Source of the DNA: Sphaerolaimus hirsutus
Taxonomy: Eukaryota > Nematoda > Chromadorea > Monhysterida > Sphaerolaimidae
NCBI GenBank assembly: GCA_964036195.1
Contig: OZ038452.1
Span: 5,946,704-6,010,703, forward strand
Direction of reading: 5' to 3'
Length of the DNA stretch: 64,000 bases
How positions within the stretch are numbered: the first letter of the stretch is position 1; each line of letters starts with the position of its first letter. Positions 1-11,600 of this stretch are shown here, piece by piece. Position numbers and translations under genes: made by a program. The notes beneath the pieces were generated by a model that was not told the origin of the DNA, made no database searches, and saw nothing but the letters and a program-made list of their open reading frames with translations.

Positions 1-136
1 AGAAAAGAACATCTTTGATGTATTCTAGAAAAAAAGTGACAAAAGTTCTGACTTTTACGTTTTCTGTGAAAAAATACTCACTTTCACGTTTTCTGTGAGA
101 AAAAAAGATTCAGTTTTCTGTTTTGTGTGAGAATAA

Positions 137-592
137 TACCGTATTTCCTCGAAATACCCCCCGGGGGGTGATTGTTTCATAGTGGTCCCGAGAGGGGGGG
201 GGGTTAAACGAGGGGGGGGTATTTCGAGGGGGGGGGGTTATTGTTTCACAAGAAAATTTTTGAAAACCAAGTACGAAATTGTCGTCTGAAACGTACGCAG
301 ACGTCGAAAAATGCAACAAAAACCGCCATTTATAAGGTTCTGTAGACTAATATTAGTTTGTAGATGGTATGTACACTGTTCTAACGTGACACCGACATTG
401 TTTTAACGTGTGTTCTGCAGTACACTGAACACAAACTACAGTTATTGTCATGTACGTTCCCTTTACACTCAATTTGGGGGGGGGTATTTCGAGGGGGGGG
501 TGATTGTTTCATAGTGGTCTCGAGAGGGGGGGGGGTCAAACGAGGGGGGGGGGGGTATTTCAAGGGGGGGGGTATTTCGAGGAAATACGGTA
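137..592. mobile_element. poly-G MITE with TA target site
   Basis: Terminal inverted repeats are TACCGTATTTCCTCGAAAT on the left and its reverse complement ending ACGGTA on the right. The interior has several runs of eight or more G. Both ends sit on a TA, as expected for a Tc1/mariner/pogo-type insertion. No transposase frame is present, so it is non-autonomous. Relatives occur near 14.1, 16.7, 18.0, 19.2, 21.8, 38.5, 43.5 and 51.0 kb. Confidence 0.75.
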
Positions 593-637
593 TTCAGTTT
601 TATGTTTTCCCAGAAAAAAAAGTATTTTACTCATGTT

Positions 638-1369
638 TAGTGATGGAAAAGCGCCAGAAAAAAGGGCGCCATGGCGCCATTCGAAAGTGAGCGCCAAGCG
701 CCAAGGGCGCCACAGAAAAAGGGCGCCAGGCGCCAAGGGATAAATAAGTGCTACAACACCCTGCATGTGCTAAACATGTTGCTACATCACTGTGGACATG
801 CATTTACTTCTTAATTCGCGTTCACCAGGATGTAATGAGCAAAAACAAGACTAGCAACAAAAAAAAATAAAATAAAATCTACATGATGAATTCAAACACA
901 ATGGAAATTATCATTTGAAAACAATCCATTCATTTCAAATAGACTTTTCCAAACAATGTTTCCTTGAAAATGACAAAAACGGAATTGAAACGATTTGAAT
1001 CCGTTTATTTATGATTTTGCAAGTTCGACGGTCCATCATTCTTCTGTTCTGATCCGTCAGACACATCCTATCAACTGTTGGATGAACGATTTCCACCCAC
1101 TAACACCTATTCTTCCATTTTTCTGACGAATTTAGATCATCCACGGATGCCTTTTTCATTTTTTTGATCATTTACACAGCACTCACCTTGAAAAGCTGGT
1201 GGCGCCTTTTTGGCGCCCTTTTATAGCAGGGCGCCAGGCGCCAAGGGCGCCACGGAAAAAGTCCACCAAGCGCCAAGGGCGCCATGGCGCCTTTCAGAAT
1301 GCGGGCGCCAGGCGCCAAGGGCGCCACAGAAAAAGGGCGCCAAGCGCCAATGGCGCCATTCCATCACTA
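638..1369. mobile_element. hAT-like non-autonomous element with GCGCC arrays
   Basis: The element starts TAGTGATGG and ends CCATCACTA. It is flanked by an exact 8-bp direct repeat, CTCATGTT (630-637 and 1370-1377), the size typical of hAT insertions. About 100 bp at the left end and 170 bp at the right end are dense GCGCC/GGCGCC motifs, and the middle (about 745-1195) is AT-rich and unique. No transposase frame is seen. The end arrays may be subterminal transposase-binding sites, as in other hAT elements; that is inference. Confidence 0.8.
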
Positions 1370-1377
1370 CTCATGTT

Positions 1378-1700
1378 TTATGCACTGTAAAAGTAAAAAG
1401 TTTTAAATTTACGTTTTCTGTACTCAGTGGTGAATAAAAACAAATACTTTATATTTACATTTACTTTGAAAAAGTTCAGTATTTTAACAACTCTGATTTG
1501 TTGCATTGATATCCTTGATATTATTATCCTCGTTTATCATCTGTCTTTTTCGAGACCCAGCAGATGTGGGCAACAAACACTCTTGGGCAACTGTGCCCAG
1601 CGCCCAGGCAATTGTGTGTGCGCAGTGGGCGTGAGTAAAAATAAATACTATACATCTGTGTATACTTTTCACAATGTTTGGTACCTTTCACAACTCTGCA
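1378..1700. repeat. degenerate GTAAACGTAAATACG repeat family
   Basis: AT-rich repeat with ends like ACTTTTAACAACTCTG and interior words such as TTTACGTTTTCTG. The family recurs around 12.0, 12.7, 19.7, 20.8, 21.2, 21.7, 41.6-42.3, 53.3 and 53.7 kb. The hAT-like element at 638-1369 is inserted into this copy. A reading frame across 1427-1834 has no recognisable domain and overlaps the repeat, so it is not called as a gene. Confidence 0.5.
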
Positions 1701-1716
1701 ACGACGACGAGCTGGC

Positions 1717-1802
1717 TAGTGATGTAGAAGCGCCATGGCGCCCAGCGCTAGAGCCAAAGCAAAAAGCGCCATGGCAAAGTTCTGACGATTTTTACATCAC
1801 TA
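1717..1802. mobile_element. 86-bp mini copy of the TAGTGATG/GCGCC element
   Basis: Starts TAGTGATGTAGAAGCGCC and ends ACATCACTA with GCGCC motifs inside, like the 638-1369 element but with almost no interior. The flanking octamers GAGCTGGC and AAGCTGTC match at six of eight positions, consistent with an aged 8-bp target duplication. Confidence 0.5.
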
Positions 1803-1940
1803 AAGCTGTCAGCTCCAGTGAAGTTTCTTGTTGAATAATTGCTGGAAAACTGACAAAACAAACTCCAGTGAAACAAAAAACTTTATTGAATAGTTGCTGG
1901 AATGCATGCCCGCTAGCGCAGGCTACAACAGTTGCAAAAA

Positions 1941-2510
1941 TACAGGGTGCGGCAATTTAGACCGATGCTTTAGATTTTGAGTAACTTGACACTGGGTCGC
2001 CGGATGAAAATTAAATTTGAGGTGAACATTAACAACTAAATAGGAAAGCTTTCCACAAAATATGGCTGCAATAGGTCCACTTTGGCACATGTTATTAATG
2101 CAAACGCATAATTGTCACTTTACCACCACCACGTGATAGGGTTCAAATGGGATTGACTTTTCGGAACCGGGATAGGGATCAGGATTGTTCTTTTCTTCAG
2201 TTTTTTTCTCATTTTATTTTCACAGCGGCGTGCCTAAATACCTACGTGTGCGCGCGCCACTAATCCGCCTTACCGATAAGGAAATCGGCAGACGCTTGCG
2301 TAATAGGTTGTAAAGCAAGATGGTCATAAAGCGACGATTATTGGTGTTTGCTTGAATAAGTCTGGAAACAGTAAAGCGATCGCAACATATTTTGTGGAAA
2401 GCTGTCCTATTTAGTTGTTAATGATCACCCAAAATTTGACTTTCATCCGGGCGACCCATTGTCAAGTTATTAAAAATCTAGAGCGTTAGTCTAAATTGCC
2501 GCACCCTTTA
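1941..2510. mobile_element. foldback element with ~135-bp inverted arms
   Basis: The left arm begins AGGGTGCGGCAATTTAGAC and the right arm (about 2375-2507) is its near-perfect reverse complement. Both ends lie next to TA. The loop of about 300 bp has no coding potential I can see. Probably a mariner-type MITE or a foldback element. Confidence 0.7.
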
Positions 2511-2516
2511 TACCTA

Positions 2517-2614
2517 TACCGTATTTCTTCTAATAGAACGGCACACCTCCAATAGAGGTGAAAAAGTTGACAAAGAAAATAGAACTGCGCTCTTCTATAC
2601 GAAGGAATACGGTA
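2517..2614. mobile_element. short MITE with TACCGTATTTCTTCTAATAG ends
   Basis: A 98-bp sequence with inverted ends TACCGTATTTCTTC and GAAGGAATACGGTA. A longer degenerate relative is at about 45220-45362. It lies just 3' of the secreted-protein stop codon, so it may be part of that gene's 3' untranslated region. Confidence 0.5.
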
Positions 2615-2669
2615 GCACAAGCGTGGCCACAGATCGGCACAAGGTGATCACATTGTTTGAGCCCAGTTG

Positions 2670-5600
2670 CTACCGGCCGTTGAGCACGTCGAAGCGCAGC
2701 GTGGTGTATACGCAGCCCACGTAGCTGTCCACCGGCGCGCACGCCTTGTCGATGCTCGCCCTGACAATGCGTGCCCTTTCTCGCATTGATTAGTTATCAG
2801 ATCATCAGCACAACCTTCGATCATCCAATTTGGTCGCCTTTATATACCGCGAAAAATGCACAAAAAGATCTTAGTTTCTATGTTTTCGCGTTCTCCAAAA
2901 AAAATCCACATATTTTTATGATTTGAAAGTTTCTTTCACATTTTTTGGGGTCAAAAATGACCATAAATCGAGCAACGGGGAAGAGCACATCGAGTGAATT
3001 GGACTTGTGCCAACTCCGACCGACCTCAACTGTTTGCGCGCGGCGGCGCTGTCGCCGAGCTTGCGTTCGTTCTGGCACAGCTGCTTGCAGAACTGCTTGC
3101 CAGAGTAGGCGGGCTCGTGCCGCTCCAGCAGATGCACCACGAATGTGATGGAACCCTGGAAAAGTCACCGCCTTATGGTCAGCTCTAACTAAGTAAACTG
3201 GTAGCAAATATAAATGGGAAATCAGTTACCTCATTTTTCATAACTATCTCACAGGGAAACGTGCAGCCCAATATGGCTGCCATTTGATTTGGGGCTGCCC
3301 ACAACATTTGCCTACAGATATGCCAAGTAGCACCCCCTGGCACCCCCCTGTTCTGCTGCTACAGATTGATGAATGTTTTTTCCAATTTTTTCCCCGGCAA
3401 ATATAAATGGGAATTTACAAAAAACACAAAATACAGCTGCAGTAAAGTGCACAGCCGATTTTTTTGTGTGCTGCCAACACAAGCAATGAATGCACTTGTG
3501 TTGGGTCCTTTTCAAATAAAATAAAAATTACTTATAGCTTTCCCACAGCCATATTTTGACTGCTGGTAAGTTGGGAGTACAATTTGGCCCCTTGTCCACT
3601 CACACCCACAAAACTTGCCACCAGCAAGCAGGCATGGACCACAAAAACATGACAACAATGATTTTAAACTTTGTGAATATCAAAATTGTAGTTGTGATTG
3701 AAAAACTGTGATTTTCAATTTTCTGGGCATGACCTCTTCATTTGTTTATCCCAGTCACACTAGATACAGGGCACATTGCCCATTAGCCCCTTTTAGGTTT
3801 TTATCAAATAATAAGTGTCCACATTGGATGGGCACAAGTATTTTGTCATTTGCGTCAAGACACTGCAGGTGCCAGACACGCTGTCAGGCAAGTGCCCCCT
3901 TTATGCAGGGCCATTTTTATCATTGGCTATAAAAAATACTTGAATGCAAAAATGGAGCCCAGGAGCAGCCATATGTTGCCCCTGACACCAAACAAGCCAA
4001 TTCTGGCCCCCATGTGCTCCATGAATAGCTTGGGATAGTGGATTGTTCACTTTTTCAAACCTACGTTTTTCTCCAAAAAAATTTTCATGTTTGATCAACA
4101 ACGCCACCATTGTGTGGGGCTTCCGGGGGTTCTGACTGGGTAGAAAAGTTGCACATGATTACAATCTACCAATGTCAAAAAAACTTTTTGGTCTCAAATA
4201 TCCAGAAAAAAATTTATCAATAATTTTTGTTTCATCAGGAACAAAAATTAGTATGGAAGTTCCATTTATATTTGCCAGAAAAAAAAACATGAAAAAAAAT
4301 TTTTCTGCATCAAGGGTGGCCTGTGGGGGGTGTCCCCTACGGTATATATAGTAAATACTTGGGGGCACCCTCACACAAGATAAAAGCCTAACAGCTTGCA
4401 TGTGGGATTTGTAAAATACAATTAAGTGATTTTCCCATTTATATTTTCCACCAGTTTACCATGTTTGGGACTGAATGCGCGCACAGCTGGAAATCCTGAT
4501 TGCATATGATGTCAGAATCAACTAATCGAGCTGCCCAAAAAGACCCTGTGCCGGTCCACATCTGGGGCCAGTTCCGCAAGTGGAAAAGTTAAGAGTTAAA
4601 AGTTAAGAGTTGAGTAAAATGACAAATGGCAAGTTAAGAGTAAAGTTAAATGATAAATGATGAGTTAAGAGACAAGAGTAAATTTAAGAGTAAAGTTAAA
4701 TGACAAATCATTAGTTAAGAGATAAAAGTAAAGTTAAGAGTCAAGCAAGTGTATCCAAATCTTATTTTTTTGTATCCAGATCTTGTGTTTTTGTATCCAA
4801 ATCTTATTTTTCGACATAAGATTTGGATACAAAAAAATAAGATTTGGATACGAAAAAATAAGATTTGGATACACTTGCTTGACTCTTAACTTTACTCTTA
4901 TCTCTTAACTAATAATTTGTCATTTAACTTTACTCTTGTCTCTTAACTCATCATTTATCATTTAACTTAACTCTTAACTTGCCATTTGTCATTTTACTCA
5001 ACTCTTATGTTTTAACTCATAACTTGTCCACTTGCGGAACCGGCACCTGGACCCACTACCCTCCACTCATCTAATTCTACCCACCACACATGTATACCCA
5101 CCCATGTGGGGCAAGGCAGTTACATAATGATTTCATACACATCAAAACATATACAATTGTGAAAGAATTGCGTGCTAGGTATGCCTAATGTAAAAGATAG
5201 GACACACAATCACAGGCATCATTGTGCCCAATTCGTGTGTGTTTTTGCACACAATGCAGTCACTATTTATTAGTACAAATGCCCTTTACAAACACGATCC
5301 ACAATCTTGACAAACAGGGTTAGTAGATGGCAAAGTTGCTTCCCAAGAATGCAATTGCACATGTATAGGGGGTTGACTTGAGTTTTTAGGGGCTGAGTTT
5401 ACAATTCAGGGTTGAGTTGATGGGTGTTTATAAATTAGGGTTGAGTTGACAGAAGTTTAAAAATAAGGGGCTGTTGACACAAGTTCACAAATTAGAGGCC
5501 GAGTTTATGGGAGTTGAGTTGATGGGTGTTTGCCAAATTAGGGGCTGAGTTTATGGGAGTTAACAATAACATTACCATAATCCTTAAGTGAGGCCCCCGG

Positions 5601-8600
5601 GGCCAAAACTTTCAAATTGTGAAATGATGCATTGTGGGTTTCTAATTACACTGATTTGATATATAATGCACTCCATTTTGACAGTACATTACCATAACCC
5701 TGAAAATGAACCACTGGGGCCAAAAACTTTCAATTTGTGAAATGATGCAATTTTGCGTTTCTGATTGAACTGATTTCAAATTTAGGTTTCTGATTGCACT
5801 GATTTGATATATGCACTCCATTGACACTACATTACCATAACCCGTTAATGAACGCATGGGGCCAAATACTTTCAATTTGAGAAATGATGCATTTTTGGGT
5901 TTCTGATTGCACTCATTTGAAATATGCACTTCATTTTGACACTACATTACCATAACCCTGAAAATGAACCACTGGGGCCAAAAACTTTCAATTTGTGAAA
6001 TGATGCATTTTTGGGTTTCTGATTGCACTGATTTCAAATTTGGGTTTCTGATTGCACTGATTTGATACATGCACTCCATTTTGAATCTACATTACCATAA
6101 CCCTCAAAATGGACCCATGGGGTTAAATACTTTCAATTTGAGAAATGATGCATTTTCGGGTTTCTGATTGCACTCATTTGAAATATGCACTTCATTTTGA
6201 CACTACATAACCATAACCCTAAAATGAACCCCCTGGGCCAAAAACTTTCAAACCATAAAATGATGGATTTGTGGGTTTCTGAGTGTAGCGATTTCAAATA
6301 TGCCCAGGGCTTAAAAAATTAGAAATTGTGAAATGATTCAATGTGGGTTTCTAATTGCACTGATTTGAAATATGCACTCTGTTTTGACACTACATAACCC
6401 TGAAAACTACATAACCATAACCCTGAAAATGAACCTCTGGAGCCAAAAACTTTCAATTTGTGAAATCATTCATTTTTGGGTTTCTGATTGCACTGATTTC
6501 AAATTTGGGTCTCTGATTGCACCAATTTGATATATGCACTCCATTTTGACACTACATTACCATAACCCTAAAAATGAACCCATGGGGCCAAATACTTTCA
6601 ATTTGAGAAATGATGCATTTTTGGGTTTCTGATAGCACTCATTTGAAATATGCACTTCATTTTGACACTACATTACCATAACCCTAAAATGAACCCCCTG
6701 GGCCAAAAACTTTCAAACCATAAAATGATGGATTTGTGGGTTTCTGAGTGTAGCGATTTCAAATATGCCCAGGGCTTAAAAAATTAGAAATTGTGAAATG
6801 ATTCAATGTGGGTTTCTAATTGCACTGATTTGAAATATGCACTCTGTTTTGACACTACATAACCCTGCAAACTACATAACCATAACCCTGAAAATGAAGC
6901 TCTGGAGCCAAAAACTTTCAATTTGTGAAATCATTCATTTTTGGGTTACTGATTGCACTGATTTCAAATTTGGGTCTCTGATTGCACCAATTTGATATAT
7001 GCACTCCATTTTGACACTACATTACCATAACCCTAAAAATGAACCCATGGGGCCAAATACTTTCAATTTGAGAAATGATGCATTTTCGGGTTTCTGAAAG
7101 CACTCATTTGAAATATGCACTTCATTTTGACACTACATTACCATAACCCTAAAAATGAACCCCCTGGGCCAAAAACTTTCAAACCATAAAATGATGGATT
7201 TGTGGGTTTCTGAGTGTAGCAATTTCAAATATGCCCAGGGCTTAAAAAATTAGAAATTGTGAAATGATTTGATGTGGGTTTCTAATTGCACTGATTTGAA
7301 ATATGCAATCCATTTTGACACTACATAACCCTGAAAACTACATAACCATAACCCTGAAAATGAACCTCTGGAGCCAAAAACTTTCAATTTGTGAAATCAT
7401 AAATTTTCAGGTTTCTGATTTCACTCATTTGAAATATGCACTTCATTTTCACACTACATTACCATAACCATAAAAATAAACCCCCTAAGCCAAAAACTTT
7501 CAAATCATAAAATGATGCATTTGTGGGTTTCTGATTGTAGCGATTTCAAATATGCACTCCATTTTGACACTACATTACTAAAACCCTGAAATTGAACCCC
7601 TAGACCCAAAAATTTCTTATTGTGAAATGATGCATTTTGCAGGTTTCTAATTGCACTGATTTGAAATGACTCAATTTCAACTCTACATTACTGTAAGCCT
7701 TAAATTGAACCCATGGGGCTAATAAATTAGAAATTGTGAAATGATGCATTTGTGGCTTTTTGATTGCCTTGATTTGAAATATGCACTTCATTTTGACACT
7801 ACGTTACCATAACCCTGAAAATGAACCCCCAGGGCCAAAAATTTTCAAATCATAAAATGATGTGTTTGTGGGTTTCTGATTGTAGCGATTTCAAATATGC
7901 ACTCCATTTTGACACCACATTACTAAAACCCTGATAATGAACCCCTGGGCACAAAAACTTTCAATTTGTGAAATGATGCATTTGTGGGTTTTTTATTGCA
8001 CTGATTTGAGATGTGCACTCCATTTCTACTCTACATTACCATAACTTTTTAAGTCTAACCCCTGGGGCTAAAAAATTGAAAATTGTGAATTGATGCATTT
8101 GTGGATTGATGATAGTGATTTTTTGAAATATTCATACCATTTTCCAAATTAGGGGCTGAGTTTACAGGAGTTTCCAAACTAGGGGCTGTGTTTACAGGAT
8201 TTAGAGGGGGTCCCCATGGGGTGCCATTTTTGGGGGGTCTCCAGGGGGTGCCATTTTCTGGAGGTACATATGGGGGTGCCATTTAAAGGGGGTCCACATG
8301 GGATGCCATTTTTTGGGTGGTCCCCAGGGGTGCCATTTTTTGGTGGTCCTCAGGGGGGTGCTATATTTTTTTTTGCGGGGGGGGGGGGGGTCCATATGGG
8401 GTGCCATTTTGAGAGGGGTCCCCAGGGGGGTGCCATTTTTGGAGAGTCCCCAGGGGGAGCCAACTTTGGGTGGGTCCCCAGGGGGTGCCATTTTTGTGGG
8501 GGTTCCTAGGGGGTGCCATGTTTGGGGGGTCCCCAGGGGGTGCTATTTTTGGGGGGTCCCAAGGGGGTGCCATTTTGGGGGGGTCCCTAAGGGGTGCCAT

Positions 8601-11600
8601 TTTCTGGTGGTCCTCAGGGGGTGCCATATTTGTGGGGCCCTAGGGGGTCCCATTTTTGGGCGGTTCCCAGGGGGTGCCACTTTTGGGGGGTTCCCCAGGG
8701 GGTGCCATTTGGAGGGGGGTCCCCATTGGGGTGTCAGTTTTTGCAAGCCTCTGAGAAGTGGGTACCTAAAGCAGGATTCTCTCCAACCTTCAGTTGGGTT
8801 TTGTAGAGTCCCCAGGGGGCGCCAACTTTGGGTGGGTCCCCAGGGGGTGCCATTTTTGTGGGGGTTCCTAGGGGGTGCCATGTTTGGGGGGTCCCCAGGG
8901 GTGCTATTTTTGGGGGGTCCCTAAGGGGTGCCATTTTTGGGGGGTCCCTAAGGGGTGCCATTTTTTGGTGGTCCTCAGGGGGTGCCATATTTGTGGGGCC
9001 CTAGGGGGTCCCATTTTTGGGCGGTTCCCAGGGGGTGCCACTTTTGGGAGGTTCCCCAGGGGGTGCCATTTGGAGGGGGGTCCCCATTGGGGTGTCAGTT
9101 TTTGCAAGCCTCTGAGTAGTGGGTACCTATAGCAGGATTCTCTCCAACCTTCAGTTGGGTTTTGTGGTTCTCTACAATTTATACCACAAGGATTTACAAA
9201 CACAAAAAAAACAGCAAAGCACAAATGTAACCAATTGAAGATTACAACAAAGTTTGACACCTTGCAAAAACCACACTATCATATCACAAAACCTATACCA
9301 CACAGAATGCACAGGGTCCCCAGGGGGGTGCCATTTTTGGAGAGTCCCCAGGGGGAGCCAACTTTGGGTGGGTCCCACGGGGGTGCCATTTTTGTGGGGG
9401 TTCCTAGGGGGTGCCATGTTTGGGGGGTCCCCAGGGGGTGCTATTTTTATGGGGTCCCAAGGGGGTGCCATTTTTGGGGGGTCCCTAAGGGGTGCCATTT
9501 TCTGGTGGTCCTCAGGGGGTGCCATATTTGTGGGGCCCTAGGGGGTCCCATTTTTGGGCGGTTCCCAGGGGGTGCCACTTTTGGGAGGTTCCCCAGGGGG
9601 TGCCATTTGGAGGGGGGTCCCCACTGGGGTGTCAGTTTTTGCAAGCCTCTGAGTAGTGGGTACCTATAGCAGGATTCTCTCCAACCTTCAGTTGGGTTTT
9701 GTGGTTCTCTACAATTTATACCACAAGGATTTACAAACACAAAAAGAACAGCAAAGCACAAATGTAACCAATTGAAGATTACAACAAAGTTTGACACCTT
9801 GCAAAAACCACACTATCATATCACAAAACCTATACCACACAGAATGCACAGGGTCCCCAGGGGGGTGCCATTTTTGGAGAGTCCCCAGGGGGAGCCAACT
9901 TTGGGTGGGTCCCCAGGGGGTGCCATTTTTGTGGGGGTTCCTAGGGGGTGCCATGTTTGGGGGGTCCCCAGGGGGTGCTATTTTTATGGGGTCCCAAGGG
10001 GGTGCCATTTTTGGGGGGTCCCTAAGGGGTGCCATTTTCTGGTGGTCCTCAGGGGGTGCCATATTTGTGGGGCCCTAGGAGGTCTCATTTTTGGGCGGTT
10101 CCCAGGGGGTGCCACTTTTGGGAGGTTCCCCAGGGGGTGCCATTTGGAGGGGGGTCCCCATTGGGGTGTCAGTTTTTGCAAGCCTCTGAGTAGTGGGTAC
10201 CTATAGCAGGATTCTGTCCAACCTTCAGTTGGGTTTTGTGGTTCTCTACAATTTATACCACAAGGATTTACAAACACAAAAAGAACAGCAAAGCACAAAT
10301 GTAACCAATTGAAGATTACAACAAAGTTTGACACCTTGCAAAAACCACACTATCATATCACAAAACCTATACCACACAGAATGCACACTGCACACCATCA
10401 TACCAAATCGCAAACTGTCTACATTTTACTACCGAGTTTCATGCCCAACCATTTTACAGAAGTTTACAAAAATCCATTCCAAAACATTGCATCTTTGGTA
10501 TTGGTCTTGTTATTGTTGGTAGATTACATACCGCATTTCAAAACACATGCCTAGCATGTGGGCAAACTTAACTAAAGTATCATATTTTCTCCAATGGTAT
10601 TAATTGTAGAGAACCACAAAACCCGACCGAAGGTCGGAGAGAATCCTGCTAGTAATTATACAATTACCCCTGATGTTTGCACTGTGGGCTGTGCCAGCCC
10701 AGCTGCCAGCGCCACTGCTGCTTAGCAGCACAGTGCACATTGTGCAAAGTTTGCAGGCTGCAGGGGAGGGGCGGGCTCCTACTGCACAGTGACAGCACAT
10801 GACCTACCACCCACTACACATCTATACCTTCATAGATGAGTAGTTGGTGTCCACGTATAGTCGGTAGTATCAGATGTATAGTGGGTATACATGTATGTAT
10901 AATTTGTAGAATCAGATGAGTAGTGGGTCTACATGTGTAGTGGGTCTGAGGTGAAGTGGGTCTACATGTGTAGTGGGTCTACATGTGTAGTGGGTCTAAT
11001 GTATAGTGGGTATACATGTGTAGTAGGTCTAAGGTGTAGTGGGTCTACATGTGTAGTCGGTTGGGATAGATCTGTACTAGGCGTCAGCTAAAAAGACCCA
11101 GTTGTGGCCGTTCAGCTTGTAACAGAGTTGTACAAATACTGGTATTTTTAGAAAACATAAACGTAAACGTAAATACCTTTTCCAAATCAAAAGTATAAAT
11201 ACTAAAACGTAAGGTATTTTTAAAATCCCAAGGAATACGTAAAAAAAAGCGTAAACGTAAAAATGTTATATGTGTCGTATTTGCCACTATGCTTTGGAAT
11301 CGCTGATGTCCATGCAATATCTTCATGTCTTACGCACTTCATGCTCACCATTATCAACAACATGAGTGAGACAACTATAACAAATGATAATGATCTAACA
11401 CAAACAGCGATGAGATAAACATAAAAAATTGAGCAAAAATTACACCTTTTTGTAATTAAATCTGATACATAATTTTCATTCAAATTATTTTGTTCCCAAA
11501 TTGATTATTTTAGCAAATTTCACAAGCCCATGGCTAAATGGCCACTCTACAGCCACCGATGTAAGGGGAACAGACAGTAACTTCAGTGCATTGAAACTTT

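Noticed and set aside
1427..1834. 135-codon frame with a hydrophobic stretch
   Set aside because: Overlaps two repeat families and lacks GC-rich codon use or splice partners.
5575..8110. CRISPR-like array
   Set aside because: Repeats are head-to-tail monomers without unique spacers, in a eukaryotic intron.
8298..8924. Long frame with GCHFWGVPRG repeats (208 codons) and its counterparts on the other strand
   Set aside because: All six frames stay open because the unit is a G-rich minisatellite; both strands give equally long products and no splice or start context exists.
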